From the NCBI GenBank assembly GCA_029261135.1, contig JAJDBX010000006.1, positions 128,123 to 192,122 of the forward strand: a stretch of 64,000 nucleotides of DNA, in the 5' to 3' direction. Under the pieces are notes generated by a model, which ran no database searches, had not been told where the DNA came from, and was given only the letters and a program-made list of their open reading frames with translations. This DNA comes from Nitrospirota bacterium. Its GTDB lineage: Bacteria; Nitrospirota; Nitrospiria; SBBL01; JAADHI01. How positions within the stretch are numbered: the first letter of the stretch is position 1; every line of letters starts with the position of its first letter. Made by a program: the position numbers and the translations under genes. Positions 8,992-17,909 of this stretch are shown in pieces.

Positions 8992-9735
8992 TTACCTCAG
9001 AAATCCCTTCAATTTCAAAACAGCTCGAGTGTGAAGTTGACAGACGCGTGATTCGGAAACCTTTAATATCAGACCTATTTCTTTCATAGTGAGTTCTTCA
9101 TCGTAATAAAGGGAAACAACCAACTGCTCTTTCTTCGTGAGCTTTTCGATGGCTTCTATCAAGTGCTCTTTGTCGCGTTGAGAAAGTAAGGAGAGAAGAG
9201 GATCCTCACTATTGGGATCAGCCATGGATTCAATCAATTTCCATTCGACGCCATCTTTAATCCCAAGATCGTCCAAGCTGAGCAGGGTCACACCACGAGC
9301 CTTGAAGAGAAAAGTATCGAAAGATTCTTGATCCATCCCCAGTGCTTCTATGAGTTCTTCTTCCGTGGGTGGACGTCCTTTTTTATTGATGATCGCATCA
9401 CTGACTTTTTTCAATTTTTTTGATTTATCATGTACCGATCTCGGTATCCAATCGAGCGTACGAATCTCATCAAGCATCGCACCACGTATCCTAAATTCTG
9501 CATATGTTTTAAAGCGTGCATTGATGGAAGGATCATAACGGTCAAAGGCATCCATTAAGCCGATGACACCAGAATGCACCAGATCGTCAAGATCAAGCGA
9601 TGAAGGCAGTCTAAAAACCAGACGTTGAGCAATCATTCTGATCATTGGGACAAATTCTTCTATCAGTGCATCTATTTTGCTGTGCTCCGGTATCTTTCCG
9701 GTCACATATGATGGCCCAATTTTTTGTGATTTCAC
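8992..9735 (-). CDS. fliA: Flagellar sigma factor FliA (sigma28)
   Basis: FliA directs RNA polymerase to late flagellar and chemotaxis promoters. The 247-residue protein has region 2 (DLDDLVHSGVIGLMDAFDRYDP, then FKTYAEFRIRGAMLDEIR), region 3 with DWIPRSVHDK, and a region 4 helix-turn-helix (TMKEIGLILKVSESRVCQLHTRA). Translation likely starts at GTG 9733-9735 behind AAGGAAATCAGGA. It is the last gene of the fliL-to-fliA operon. No FlgM-like anti-sigma gene was found in the window. Confidence 0.96.
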   Translation of the reverse strand: MKSQKIGPSYVTGKIPEHSKIDALIEEFVPMIRMIAQRLVFRLPSSLDLDDLVHSGVIGLMDAFDRYDPSINARFKTYAEFRIRGAMLDEIRTLDWIPRSVHDKSKKLKKVSDAIINKKGRPPTEEELIEALGMDQESFDTFLFKARGVTLLSLDDLGIKDGVEWKLIESMADPNSEDPLLSLLSQRDKEHLIEAIEKLTKKEQLVVSLYYDEELTMKEIGLILKVSESRVCQLHTRAVLKLKGFLR

Positions 9736-9761
9736 TCCTGATTTCCTTTATTTCTTAGCAC

Positions 9762-10649
9762 CTAGGCTTTCGTCTCTGAAGGATCGCCTAACAAACCCTT
9801 CCAGAGAAATTGGACATTTCCTTTTGGGAACTGTTTTTGAGGCCATGAGAGAATCTCTTTTGAAAATTCAACAAAACGCTGGCTTGACTTCGCGTTTGGA
9901 TAAAGGTCAACGACAGATTTTTGTTCAAGAACCGCCATCCGTAGATAATCGTCTTGAGGAATAAATCCACAGAAATCGATGGCAATATCCAAAAACTGAT
10001 CCGAAACCAGCGTCAACTTTCGATACACTTCTTTCGACTCCCTCAAACTTCTAGACATATTCACCAAAAGCTTGAATCGCTTTTCGCCATGCCGCTTCGA
10101 CAGTATTTTCATAATGGCATAGGCATCGGTCACTGATGTTGGGTCCGCCGTAGCGACGACCAAAATATCCTGAGCGACGGTATTAAAATAAAGCACGTTT
10201 GAAGAAATGCCTGCGGCAGTATCAATGAGAAAAACATCGACACCCTTTTCTAACTCATCCAATTCTGAGAGAAAAATAAGTTTTTGTTCAGCGCTTAAAT
10301 TCGTGAGATCTTCAGAGCCAGAACTGGTCGGCAATATTTTAATGCCCAGTGGCCCTTCCACCATGACTTCTGAGAGTTTCTTTTCGCCCAGAAGGACATG
10401 TTCTATCGTGTACTTTGGAATAATCCCGAAAAGGACATCGACATTACCCAAACCCAGATCTGCGTCGAGAATGACAACAGACTTACCCAGACTCGCGAAA
10501 GCAACCGCCAGGTTTGCAACCACATTTGTTTTTCCGACACCACCCTTACCGCTGGTGACGGCGATCACTTTTGGAATCCGGATGACTTCAGGAGAAGGCT
10601 CTGTGACCATATCTTTGTCTTTCTCATTTATTATGCCCGTTCGCTCCAT
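9762..10649 (-). CDS. flhG: Flagellar number regulator FlhG (FleN/YlxH), MinD-type ATPase
   Basis: This is a MinD/ParA-like ATPase that controls flagellar number and placement together with FlhF. The deviant Walker A motif TSGKGGVGKTN is followed by VVILDADLGLGNVDVLFG and the Walker B-like VFLIDTAAGI. In Pseudomonas the homologue FleN restrains the activator FleQ; a FleQ-like regulator is encoded here at 25 kb. ATG 10647-10649 with AGAGGA upstream is preferred over a start eight codons earlier. It lies between flhF and fliA. Confidence 0.94.
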   Translation of the reverse strand: MERTGIINEKDKDMVTEPSPEVIRIPKVIAVTSGKGGVGKTNVVANLAVAFASLGKSVVILDADLGLGNVDVLFGIIPKYTIEHVLLGEKKLSEVMVEGPLGIKILPTSSGSEDLTNLSAEQKLIFLSELDELEKGVDVFLIDTAAGISSNVLYFNTVAQDILVVATADPTSVTDAYAIMKILSKRHGEKRFKLLVNMSRSLRESKEVYRKLTLVSDQFLDIAIDFCGFIPQDDYLRMAVLEQKSVVDLYPNAKSSQRFVEFSKEILSWPQKQFPKGNVQFLWKGLLGDPSETKA

Positions 10650-10699
10650 CTTATTTTCCTCTCTTTTTATCACTATTTATGTAATCCGTTCTTTTATGT

Positions 10700-11965
10700 T
10701 CACGCTGTTTGCATTGCATTTGTTAGTACCAAACCTGCAAACCGTTTTGGCGTTGCCAGAACAATATCTCCAGGTATTTCCTGGCCTGTAGTAAAATAGG
10801 AAACCGGTTTTCTTTTTCTGCCCATCACTGAAAAAAGAGATCCATAGCTTTGTGTTTCATCAATCTTTGTAAAGAGGAGGGAATCGATTGGAATCACAGA
10901 AAATCGATCAATCATGTCAGAAAGGTCGCTCCCCTTCGTATTTGCAGCAAGCACGAGGTGTGTCTCCAGAGGAATTCCAATGGAGGTTAGACCCCGTAAG
11001 GCAGAGACATCACCTGCTTTTAAATGACTTCGTCCGACGGTGTCGACTAAGATCAGTTCTCCTTTTTTTCTTTGTGAGACCAGTTTGCCCAGCTGATCCC
11101 AGGTGGCCACTTTTAAAGCCGGAATACCATACTGATTGGCATATTGAATTAATGTCTCCCCGGTGTGTCGCGCGGTTTCATCAAGGGAAACCAGCGTGAC
11201 TGCTTTTTGTGCTTCTTGTCTTTTCACCCCCAACTTGGTGAGGGTTGATGTTTTTCCGACTCCTGTCGGACCAATCAAGGCAATGACTTTCGGCCCTTTC
11301 TCGACATGTGTTTCATCAAAATCAATCGGGCCTGTCACATGAATCAAACCTTCAACAATATTTTTTAGAGAGTGTTGTATTTGTGTGGGTTTGAGTAAAT
11401 CCACTTCAGGGGAATAGTCTTTGACGGCATTCACGAGATGTTGCGCAGTGTCAGGATCAATCCCGCTTTGCATCAATTGATCGTATAGCCGAACTAAGTT
11501 CTCATCTTTAGAGAACGCCGGGTCTGCCTTTTTCATTTCGGTCAGTGACTTCAACATAATCTTCATTTCAAGCCATGTTTCATTAATATGTTGGAGAGGT
11601 GTCGGGTCACCAAAGCCATTTTCGACAAGATGAGTGGTCGGGACTTTGACTGCATCTGACTTTTTAAGCGAAAGCAGCTCGGACTTAATCTCTTCTAATT
11701 CCTTATAGATGTCCCCCTGAACGGTTTCTGCCAGTACCGTTTCAAATGGACTCTTCCCTTGTTGAGCGACCTTTTTGATCGGTTCCGTGTTTTCTTTGGC
11801 TGCTGAAATTTCGACGATAGGGACAAAAATGGCTCCACCACTTTTCGTGCGTTTTCGTTTGGTGAACTCCCGCGTGGAAAGAATCACGGCATCCTGGCCC
11901 AATTCTCTCTTCACAGCCAGAAGGGCTTCGGTCATTCCTCTTCCTTCGAATTTTTTAATTTTCAT
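10700..11965 (-). CDS. flhF: Flagellar SRP-like GTPase FlhF
   Basis: FlhF is the third member of the SRP-GTPase family and marks the site of flagellum assembly. The N-terminal B domain begins MKIKKFEGRGMTEALLAVKR, a variable middle region spans about 100-240, and the NG domain carries the P-loop ALIGPTGVGKTSTLTKLG, G3 LVDTVGRS and G4 FTKIDE. Length (421 residues) is normal. It overlaps flhA by 11 bases and precedes flhG, the standard order. Confidence 0.95.
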   Translation of the reverse strand: MKIKKFEGRGMTEALLAVKRELGQDAVILSTREFTKRKRTKSGGAIFVPIVEISAAKENTEPIKKVAQQGKSPFETVLAETVQGDIYKELEEIKSELLSLKKSDAVKVPTTHLVENGFGDPTPLQHINETWLEMKIMLKSLTEMKKADPAFSKDENLVRLYDQLMQSGIDPDTAQHLVNAVKDYSPEVDLLKPTQIQHSLKNIVEGLIHVTGPIDFDETHVEKGPKVIALIGPTGVGKTSTLTKLGVKRQEAQKAVTLVSLDETARHTGETLIQYANQYGIPALKVATWDQLGKLVSQRKKGELILVDTVGRSHLKAGDVSALRGLTSIGIPLETHLVLAANTKGSDLSDMIDRFSVIPIDSLLFTKIDETQSYGSLFSVMGRKRKPVSYFTTGQEIPGDIVLATPKRFAGLVLTNAMQTA

Positions 11966-14048
11966 CAGGCATTCTCACAGTTTCGGCTGATTGTAGTTTT
12001 ACGTTTTGTGCAATTTCATTTGATGATAGGACCACCAAATTTGGAATATATCGTTCCACCATACCTCTTAAATGGAATCGAACCATTGGAGAACACAAAA
12101 CGATGGGATGCTGTCCACGCATGGCTACCTGCTCTGAAGCACGGCGTATTTGCATCACTATTTTTTGTGTGATAAGTGGATCAAGCGTAAGCACGTTTCC
12201 TTGCTCTGTCGCTTGAACCGATTGTGCAATCATCAAATCAAGACGCGGATCAATATTAATCACGGTCAAGTTCCCCATATCATCTTGATACAGTTTTGAA
12301 ATAGAGCGAGCCAAGGCCTGGCGGCAATACTCGGATAACTGTCCCGTATTTTTTGTGATCGTTGCAACATCGGCCAGGGTTTCTAATATGGTGCGGAGAT
12401 CCCGTATGGGCACACGTTCTCTCAGGAGGTTTCCAAGGACTTTCACAACACCTCCCAATGGCAACAAGTCCGGAATCAGCTCTTCGACCACTTTAGGATT
12501 GTTTTTCCCAAATTGATCGATCAGATGTTGTACTTCCTGACGACCCACGAGCTCTGCCGCATGACTTCGAATCGCTTCGGTGAGATGGGTGGCAATCACT
12601 GAAGGGACATCAACGACAGTACAGCCTTCCATTTGTGCACGTTCTTTTTCTTTTTCTGTAATCCACAAGGCATCTAAACCAAAACAAGGTTCTTTGGTCG
12701 GAATACCATCGATGCCGTTTTTTTCCAGACCGGATGGATTCATCGCTAGATAGTGGCGCGGTAAGACTTCACCGCGACTGACTTCAACCCCTTTGACCAC
12801 GATAAGATATTCATTGGGTTTGATCTGAAGATTGTCGCGAATGTGAATGGGTGGCACTATAAACCCAAGCTCGAGTGCGAGCTGCCTGCGAATCGCAGTG
12901 ATGCGTTTCAACAAATCGCCGTCTTGTGCTTCATCCACCAGTGGAATTAAGCCATAACCTACATTTAATTCCATCAAATCGAGTGGCACAATCCACTCTT
13001 CTTTACTCGGCACTTTGGATTCTTTTTCTATTTTCTGAACAGTTTTTGCTTTGGCGACTTCTTCTGTCTGCTTTGCGCTATAACCCACAAAGCCGATACC
13101 CGCAGCCAGTGAAAAAAAAGCAAGGTGAGGTAAGCCTGGAATCAAACCAAAAATAAAGGTAATGGCTCCTGCCCCCATGAGCGCACTGGGATGAAACATC
13201 ATCTGTCGTGTCACATCCTGTCCAAGACTCGAATCTGAGGCCGCACGGGTAACCACAATGCCGGAAGCGGTTGAAATAATGAGTGCAGGGATCTGACCCA
13301 CAAGGCCATCTCCAATACTCAGTAAGGTATAATTTTGCGCGGCAGTCGCCGCGTCCATTCCTTGCTGGAGCACGCCAATAACAAACCCCCCAATGATATT
13401 CACTAAAATAATGAGAATCGCCGCAATGGCATCCCCTCTGACAAACTTGCTGGCACCATCCATTGCCCCGTAAAAATCAGCTTCTTTCGAAATGCCTTCG
13501 CGTCGTTTCCGGGCTTCTTTTTCATCAATCATCCCCGCATTTAAATCTGCATCAATACTCATCTGTTTTCCGGGCATCGCATCCAACATGAACCTTGCTG
13601 CGACTTCGGCGATACGACCCGCACCTTTCGTAATGACCACAAAATTGATCACGACAAGAATGATGAACACCACGAGTCCAACGGCGTAATTTGAACCGAT
13701 CATCAAATTCCCAAAGGTTTCAATCACTTTTCCTGCAGAGCCGACGCCGGTATTGCCGTTCATTAAAATGGATCGGGTCGTCGCGATGTTGAGGGCAAGC
13801 CGAAACAAGGTGACGATGAGCAGTATTGATGGGAAGGAAGAAAATTCGACGGGTTTAATCGTGTGTAAGGCCACGAATAAAATCACCAAACCCGAACTGA
13901 TACTGAAGGCCAGCAGCAAGTCTAAAAAGAAGGTCGGGGTGGGTACAATCATGAGCAGTAAAATGCCAATCACACCCAGCGCCATGATCAAATCACCATT
14001 TTTTGCGATGCTCTTGTTTTCTTCTGTTTGAGTTAATACTTCAGCCAT
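11955..14048 (-). CDS. flhA: Flagellar export gate protein FlhA
   Basis: FlhA is the large nonameric gate component of the flagellar type III export apparatus. Its 697 residues comprise eight N-terminal membrane helices with the FHIPEP-region motifs (RFMLDAMPGKQMSIDADLNAG and NIIGGFVIG) and a cytoplasmic C-domain from about residue 350 that docks substrates and chaperones. The length and motif order are those of full FlhA. It sits between flhB and flhF. Confidence 0.97.
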   Translation of the reverse strand: MAEVLTQTEENKSIAKNGDLIMALGVIGILLLMIVPTPTFFLDLLLAFSISSGLVILFVALHTIKPVEFSSFPSILLIVTLFRLALNIATTRSILMNGNTGVGSAGKVIETFGNLMIGSNYAVGLVVFIILVVINFVVITKGAGRIAEVAARFMLDAMPGKQMSIDADLNAGMIDEKEARKRREGISKEADFYGAMDGASKFVRGDAIAAILIILVNIIGGFVIGVLQQGMDAATAAQNYTLLSIGDGLVGQIPALIISTASGIVVTRAASDSSLGQDVTRQMMFHPSALMGAGAITFIFGLIPGLPHLAFFSLAAGIGFVGYSAKQTEEVAKAKTVQKIEKESKVPSKEEWIVPLDLMELNVGYGLIPLVDEAQDGDLLKRITAIRRQLALELGFIVPPIHIRDNLQIKPNEYLIVVKGVEVSRGEVLPRHYLAMNPSGLEKNGIDGIPTKEPCFGLDALWITEKEKERAQMEGCTVVDVPSVIATHLTEAIRSHAAELVGRQEVQHLIDQFGKNNPKVVEELIPDLLPLGGVVKVLGNLLRERVPIRDLRTILETLADVATITKNTGQLSEYCRQALARSISKLYQDDMGNLTVINIDPRLDLMIAQSVQATEQGNVLTLDPLITQKIVMQIRRASEQVAMRGQHPIVLCSPMVRFHLRGMVERYIPNLVVLSSNEIAQNVKLQSAETVRMPDEN

Positions 14049-14057
14049 TTTCCACCC

Positions 14058-15128
14058 TTATCCGAATGCACGTTTCCCTTTGAGTTTGTAGATATAAGAC
14101 ATAATTTCAGCGACAGCCCTGTAGATCGAAGATGGAATCGTTTGTCCAATTTCCACTGTTTTGAACAGTGACTGTGCAACAGATTTATTTTCAACCAAGG
14201 GCACATTGTGTTCGCGTGCCAGTTCTCGAATCCGTTCTGCAACAAAACCGGAGCCTTTCGCAACCACCTTCGGCGCGGCCATCGATTCAGGTTTGTAACT
14301 GAGTGCAATGGCCAATCGCGTCGGGTTGGTAATGACTACATCGGCTTGAGGCACATCCGCCATCATCCGTTTTCTGGCTGCTTCACGCTGAAGGCTGCGT
14401 ATTCTTGATTTGACCAATGGCGTTCCTTCGGTTTGTTTGTGTTCGTCTTTAATTTCTTGCTTACTCATGCGAAGTTTTTTCTCGTGTTCCCACCACTGGA
14501 ACCCGTAATCTGCCACCCCGATCACCGCAACAACAGATCCACACCAAAGCACCACACTCCCAATCATGTCTCCTGAGATCAGGACAATCTCTCCAGCAGT
14601 CATTCGGCTTAAAGCCAAGACGGAAGGCAACTTTTTACGCACCGACAGATAGGCGATTCCGCCGATCACTAGAAATTTCAGGAAGGTTTTCATGCCATTC
14701 ACCATCGATGAGATAGCAAAAATGCGTTTAAAACCAGAAAGGGGATTGACCTTTCCCCAATCCGGGAGCAAAGAATCTGTTGAAAAGAGCACACCATGTT
14801 GTACGACGACAGACAAGCCTCCCACCAATGCGATTAATGACAGCAATGGCATGATCATCATAAAGACTTGAATAAAACTGTCCCTGACCAAGAGACTAAA
14901 ATTTGCAGGCGTCATTTCGACAGTGGCAATCAAAGCATAGGTCCTCATCATGGTTATTTTGAGTCCTAGAATGAGATCCAAACCAAAGTTTTTAAAAATC
15001 AGTACGGCAAAGAGAAACAAGAAGGCAGAACTCAAGTCACGACTGGTAACGACCTGACCCTTTTTACGGGCCTCTTCTCTACGCTTGGGCGTTGCTTTTT
15101 CAGTTTTTTCTTGATCGTCCGCTGCCAT
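14058..15128 (-). CDS. flhB: Flagellar export switch protein FlhB, with NPTR in place of NPTH
   Basis: FlhB switches export from rod/hook to filament substrates by autocleavage. The basic N-terminus (EKTEKATPKRREEARKKGQV), four membrane helices and the C-terminal cytoplasmic domain are all present in 356 residues. The autocleavage loop reads VVITNPTRLAIALSYK: Asn and Pro of the N|PTH site are kept, but the usual His is Arg. The codon is CGA at about 14317-14319, read directly from the sequence. The frame is intact, so this is a variant rather than a pseudogene. Confidence 0.96.
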   Translation of the reverse strand: MAADDQEKTEKATPKRREEARKKGQVVTSRDLSSAFLFLFAVLIFKNFGLDLILGLKITMMRTYALIATVEMTPANFSLLVRDSFIQVFMMIMPLLSLIALVGGLSVVVQHGVLFSTDSLLPDWGKVNPLSGFKRIFAISSMVNGMKTFLKFLVIGGIAYLSVRKKLPSVLALSRMTAGEIVLISGDMIGSVVLWCGSVVAVIGVADYGFQWWEHEKKLRMSKQEIKDEHKQTEGTPLVKSRIRSLQREAARKRMMADVPQADVVITNPTRLAIALSYKPESMAAPKVVAKGSGFVAERIRELAREHNVPLVENKSVAQSLFKTVEIGQTIPSSIYRAVAEIMSYIYKLKGKRAFG

Positions 15129-15163
15129 GCTTCATCCTTAATTATTCCTTCAATAAATACGAT

Positions 15164-15949
15164 TTAAGGCTGCATTCTTATGATTAATCCGGGTAACACC
15201 GTTCGTAAACCTGTAATCTCATTTGTAATCATGCTCACAAAAACAGGGAGAGACAGCCCTAGGATTAAAAGACCCAACATGATCGTCACAGGGAAACTAA
15301 AAAGAAGCACATTCAGTTGAGGGATGACCCGTGAAAAAATACCGATAATGACATTGGCCAGTAATAAGGTCACGATGACCGGGGCGGCGATTTTCAAGCC
15401 GAGTAAAAACATTTTACTCACCAAATGCATCAAATATTCGATGCTCAATCCCGAAGGATAAAATCCAAATGAAGGAAGGAGTTCAAAACTGAGGGTCAAA
15501 TTTTCAAAAACAATAAAATGACCATTGATGCTCAAAAAGACCAACATCGCAACAAGCCCTTCTAAACGCGCGATAAGAGACGCTTGTCTGTTTGAAATGG
15601 GATCAAAGAGATTTGCACTGCCAAAGCCCATTTGCATCCCCGCAATTTCTGAACCAATCTCAACCGCCGCAAAAAGAAAGTTCACCCCCAAACTAAGAAT
15701 CAGTCCGATGAGCACTTCACCCAAGACCCCGGTGGTTAATGTCACCAGGTTAAGACTTTTTTCAGGTTTTAATTCGAGCACTTGGAAAAGCATGAGAGTC
15801 ATTGAAAGCACAATCATCACCTTGATCATGGTCGGAACCCCGGCGCCTCCAATCAGGGGAACAGCCGCTAAAAATGCGGCAACGCGAACCAAGATAAATA
15901 GAAAAGCCGCTTGGTTCTGCAAAATGCTTTCAATCAAGGGTATATTCAT
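15164..15949 (-). CDS. fliR: Flagellar export gate protein FliR
   Basis: FliR forms the core of the membrane export gate with FliP and FliQ. The 261-residue protein has multiple membrane helices and family stretches such as GSEIAGMQMGFGSANLFDP and the C-terminal VIPQLNVLLFSFPVTIMLGL. The ribosome binding site GAAAGGC precedes the ATG. It lies directly between fliQ and flhB. Confidence 0.96.
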   Translation of the reverse strand: MNIPLIESILQNQAAFLFILVRVAAFLAAVPLIGGAGVPTMIKVMIVLSMTLMLFQVLELKPEKSLNLVTLTTGVLGEVLIGLILSLGVNFLFAAVEIGSEIAGMQMGFGSANLFDPISNRQASLIARLEGLVAMLVFLSINGHFIVFENLTLSFELLPSFGFYPSGLSIEYLMHLVSKMFLLGLKIAAPVIVTLLLANVIIGIFSRVIPQLNVLLFSFPVTIMLGLLILGLSLPVFVSMITNEITGLRTVLPGLIIRMQP

Positions 15950-15963
15950 AATGCCTTTCTATT

Positions 15964-16233
15964 TCACCCCGTGTACATGGGCAGATTTGTTAAAATCCCA
16001 CTCGTAAAACTGACAATGAGCGATATCATCCAGGGCAGAAAAAAGACGAGTGAAAGTCCTGCAATCAAAATTTTGGGCAAAAAAGTTAGGGTGGCTTCGT
16101 TAATCTGTGTCACGGCCTGAAAAAGACTCACCACCAAACCGATGGCAAGACTTGAAACAAGGACGGGGGCAGATAAGAGCACCGCAATTTCTATGGTGCG
16201 TTGCACGATCTCTACAACAAATTCAGGCGTCAT
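15964..16233 (-). CDS. fliQ: Flagellar export gate protein FliQ
   Basis: The 89-residue protein has two membrane hairpin helices (about 17-37 and 52-75) with the family core AVTQINEATLTFLPKI. It forms part of the helical FliPQR export channel. Length and position between fliP and fliR are standard. Confidence 0.95.
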   Translation of the reverse strand: MTPEFVVEIVQRTIEIAVLLSAPVLVSSLAIGLVVSLFQAVTQINEATLTFLPKILIAGLSLVFFLPWMISLIVSFTSGILTNLPMYTG

Positions 16234-16264
16234 ATTTTAACCCCATACAAAACCAGTCTCCTCT

Positions 16265-17065
16265 TCACGCGAAACCTCTGACCAATGACCCCACGACCAA
16301 GTACCAACCATCTGCCAAGACAAATAATATGAGTTTAAATGGGAGCGAAATCATGACGGGCGGCAACATCATCATCCCCATCGACATCAAGATGCTGGCC
16401 ACCACGATATCGATCACAAGAAAAGGGAGGTACACAAGAAATCCAATCTGAAATGCGGTTCTCAATTCACTAATCATAAAAGCAGGAATGACGGTATAAG
16501 AGGGCAAGTCAGAAGGGTCTTTTGGTTGAGGCAATTTGGCAATCTTGACAAAAAGGGAAAGATCTTTTTCTCGCACTTGTTTCAACATAAAGTTTCGAAT
16601 TGGCGCCATCGCTAAATCGAACGCTTCATCTTGAGAAATCTCTTCTTCAAGATAAGGCTGCAAGGCCTCTTCATTCACTTGATGCCATATGGGTGCCATC
16701 ACCAGAAAAGTAAGAAATAAGGCCAAGCCGATCAAAACTTGATTGGGGGGCGATTGCTGCGTACCAAAGGCTTGTCGCATAAATGAAAGCACCACAATAA
16801 TGCGGGTAAAGGAGGTCATCATGATGAAAATTGCGGGTGCAAGCGAAAGGACAGTTAATAAAATGAGTATCTGTATACCGACAGAAAATTGACCATCAGA
16901 TCCTTCCCCCAAGTTCACCGTCAAGGAATTCGATTCAACCGAGGCCGCTTGTGCGAAAGTCACTTCCGGGATCACAATCTGAAGTAAGATCATCACCACC
17001 ACACTCAGGACGATCACCCCAAAAATATGAAGCATTCCCCTATTTTCGATTTTAAAATCACACAT
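16265..17065 (-). CDS. fliP: Flagellar export gate protein FliP
   Basis: FliP is the pentameric base of the export gate. After an N-terminal signal-like helix and a short periplasmic stretch come the conserved LSLAPAIFIMMTSFTRI, RQAFGTQQSPPNQVLIGLAL and the C-terminal SILMSMGMMMLPPVMISLPFK. ATG 17063-17065 overlaps the end of fliO by 8 bases and gives 266 residues; a frame open to 17119 would run further into fliO and is not favoured. The exact start is uncertain because no strong ribosome binding site is seen. Confidence 0.93.
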   Translation of the reverse strand: MCDFKIENRGMLHIFGVIVLSVVVMILLQIVIPEVTFAQAASVESNSLTVNLGEGSDGQFSVGIQILILLTVLSLAPAIFIMMTSFTRIIVVLSFMRQAFGTQQSPPNQVLIGLALFLTFLVMAPIWHQVNEEALQPYLEEEISQDEAFDLAMAPIRNFMLKQVREKDLSLFVKIAKLPQPKDPSDLPSYTVIPAFMISELRTAFQIGFLVYLPFLVIDIVVASILMSMGMMMLPPVMISLPFKLILFVLADGWYLVVGSLVRGFA

Positions 17066-17375
17066 GAGGGTCTTCACTCTTTTCAATTTCTCCTGAAAAA
17101 CGGGGTACTTGAGATTCATCGAGTTGGCTCAGTAGAGAAATTTGATAGGGGGTCACACCAACAACAAGGTACTGATCTCCCACTTCAATAATGGAGACTT
17201 CCCTTTTCGGCCCAAGGTAGGTTGTTGAAAGCACTTGAATCAGAGGGGCATTTTTCCATCGACCAAGGCGAGAACCGAAATAACGTTTAAAGAGAAAGGC
17301 GCTGCCTAGAATCAGTCCCAAAACGAGTAAAAGTGCAGAGATCATTTTCACTAAGCTTACGAATGGATCATCCAT
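17058..17375 (-). CDS. fliO: Flagellar assembly protein FliO
   Basis: This small bitopic protein (105 residues) has one membrane helix (about 8-28), then a basic patch and a beta-rich cytoplasmic domain (PLIQVLSTTYLGPKREVSIIEVGD). FliO helps assemble the FliP ring. The assignment rests on topology, the typical core pattern and location between fliN and fliP, since FliO sequences diverge strongly. Confidence 0.87.
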   Translation of the reverse strand: MDDPFVSLVKMISALLLVLGLILGSAFLFKRYFGSRLGRWKNAPLIQVLSTTYLGPKREVSIIEVGDQYLVVGVTPYQISLLSQLDESQVPRFSGEIEKSEDPHV

Positions 17376-17390
17376 ACTGAGTGTTTCCCC

Positions 17391-17885
17391 TTACCCTAAA
17401 TTTTCAATACGGTCGGTGGTACTCACAATATCTGTCAAACGGACACCAAATTTTTCATTCACGACAACCACTTCCCCACGTGCAACCAGTTTGTCTCCAA
17501 TCAGGACATCCATCGGCTCTCCCGCCATCTTTTCAAGTTCGACGACCGAACCCTGAGCGAGCTGCAGCAATTCCTTGATCTGCATTTTTGCACTGCCTAA
17601 ATTGACCGTTACTTTTAGCGGAACGTCTAAAATAAAATCGAGCTTCCCAAGAGGTTCACCACTCGGTGTTGGCTCAAGCTGGTCAAGTGGTTTTGGGGAG
17701 ACAAGCGTTTCGTCTGTCATTTCTTCAGGGTGCTTTTCCTCTGCTTGCAGAGGTGGATCATCGGCACCTTGCACGACAGTTTCTGCTTCGGAGGGTTGCT
17801 TTTCTATCGGCTCTCCTGCCTCTTCCATGGCCTCAGCCATGGCTTTTGACATTTCATCTTCTTCATCTGGGTCAGGTTCTGCCAT
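17391..17885 (-). CDS. fliN: Flagellar switch protein FliN with acidic N-terminal extension
   Basis: FliN forms the lower C-ring with FliM and takes part in export and CheY-P binding. The C-terminal SpoA domain (about residues 78-164) has LDVPLKVTVNLGSAKMQIKELLQL, GSVVELEKMAGEPMDVLI and ARGEVVVVNEKFGVRLTDI. The first 75 residues are acidic and Pro-rich, a linker longer than in the 137-residue E. coli protein. AAGGAGAAAGTCA precedes the ATG. Confidence 0.95.
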   Translation of the reverse strand: MAEPDPDEEDEMSKAMAEAMEEAGEPIEKQPSEAETVVQGADDPPLQAEEKHPEEMTDETLVSPKPLDQLEPTPSGEPLGKLDFILDVPLKVTVNLGSAKMQIKELLQLAQGSVVELEKMAGEPMDVLIGDKLVARGEVVVVNEKFGVRLTDIVSTTDRIENLG

Positions 17886-17909
17886 TGACTTTCTCCTTAT
17901 GATAAATGT

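Noticed and set aside
10207-10791. 194-codon plus-strand frame over flhG
   Set aside because: Shadow of flhG and flhF; the composition is Ser/Arg/Pro-rich without any domain, while the opposite strand encodes recognised proteins.
14058-15128. FlhB as an inactive relic because of NPTR
   Set aside because: Full length, all helices and the essential Asn-Pro are kept, and it sits in an intact operon.
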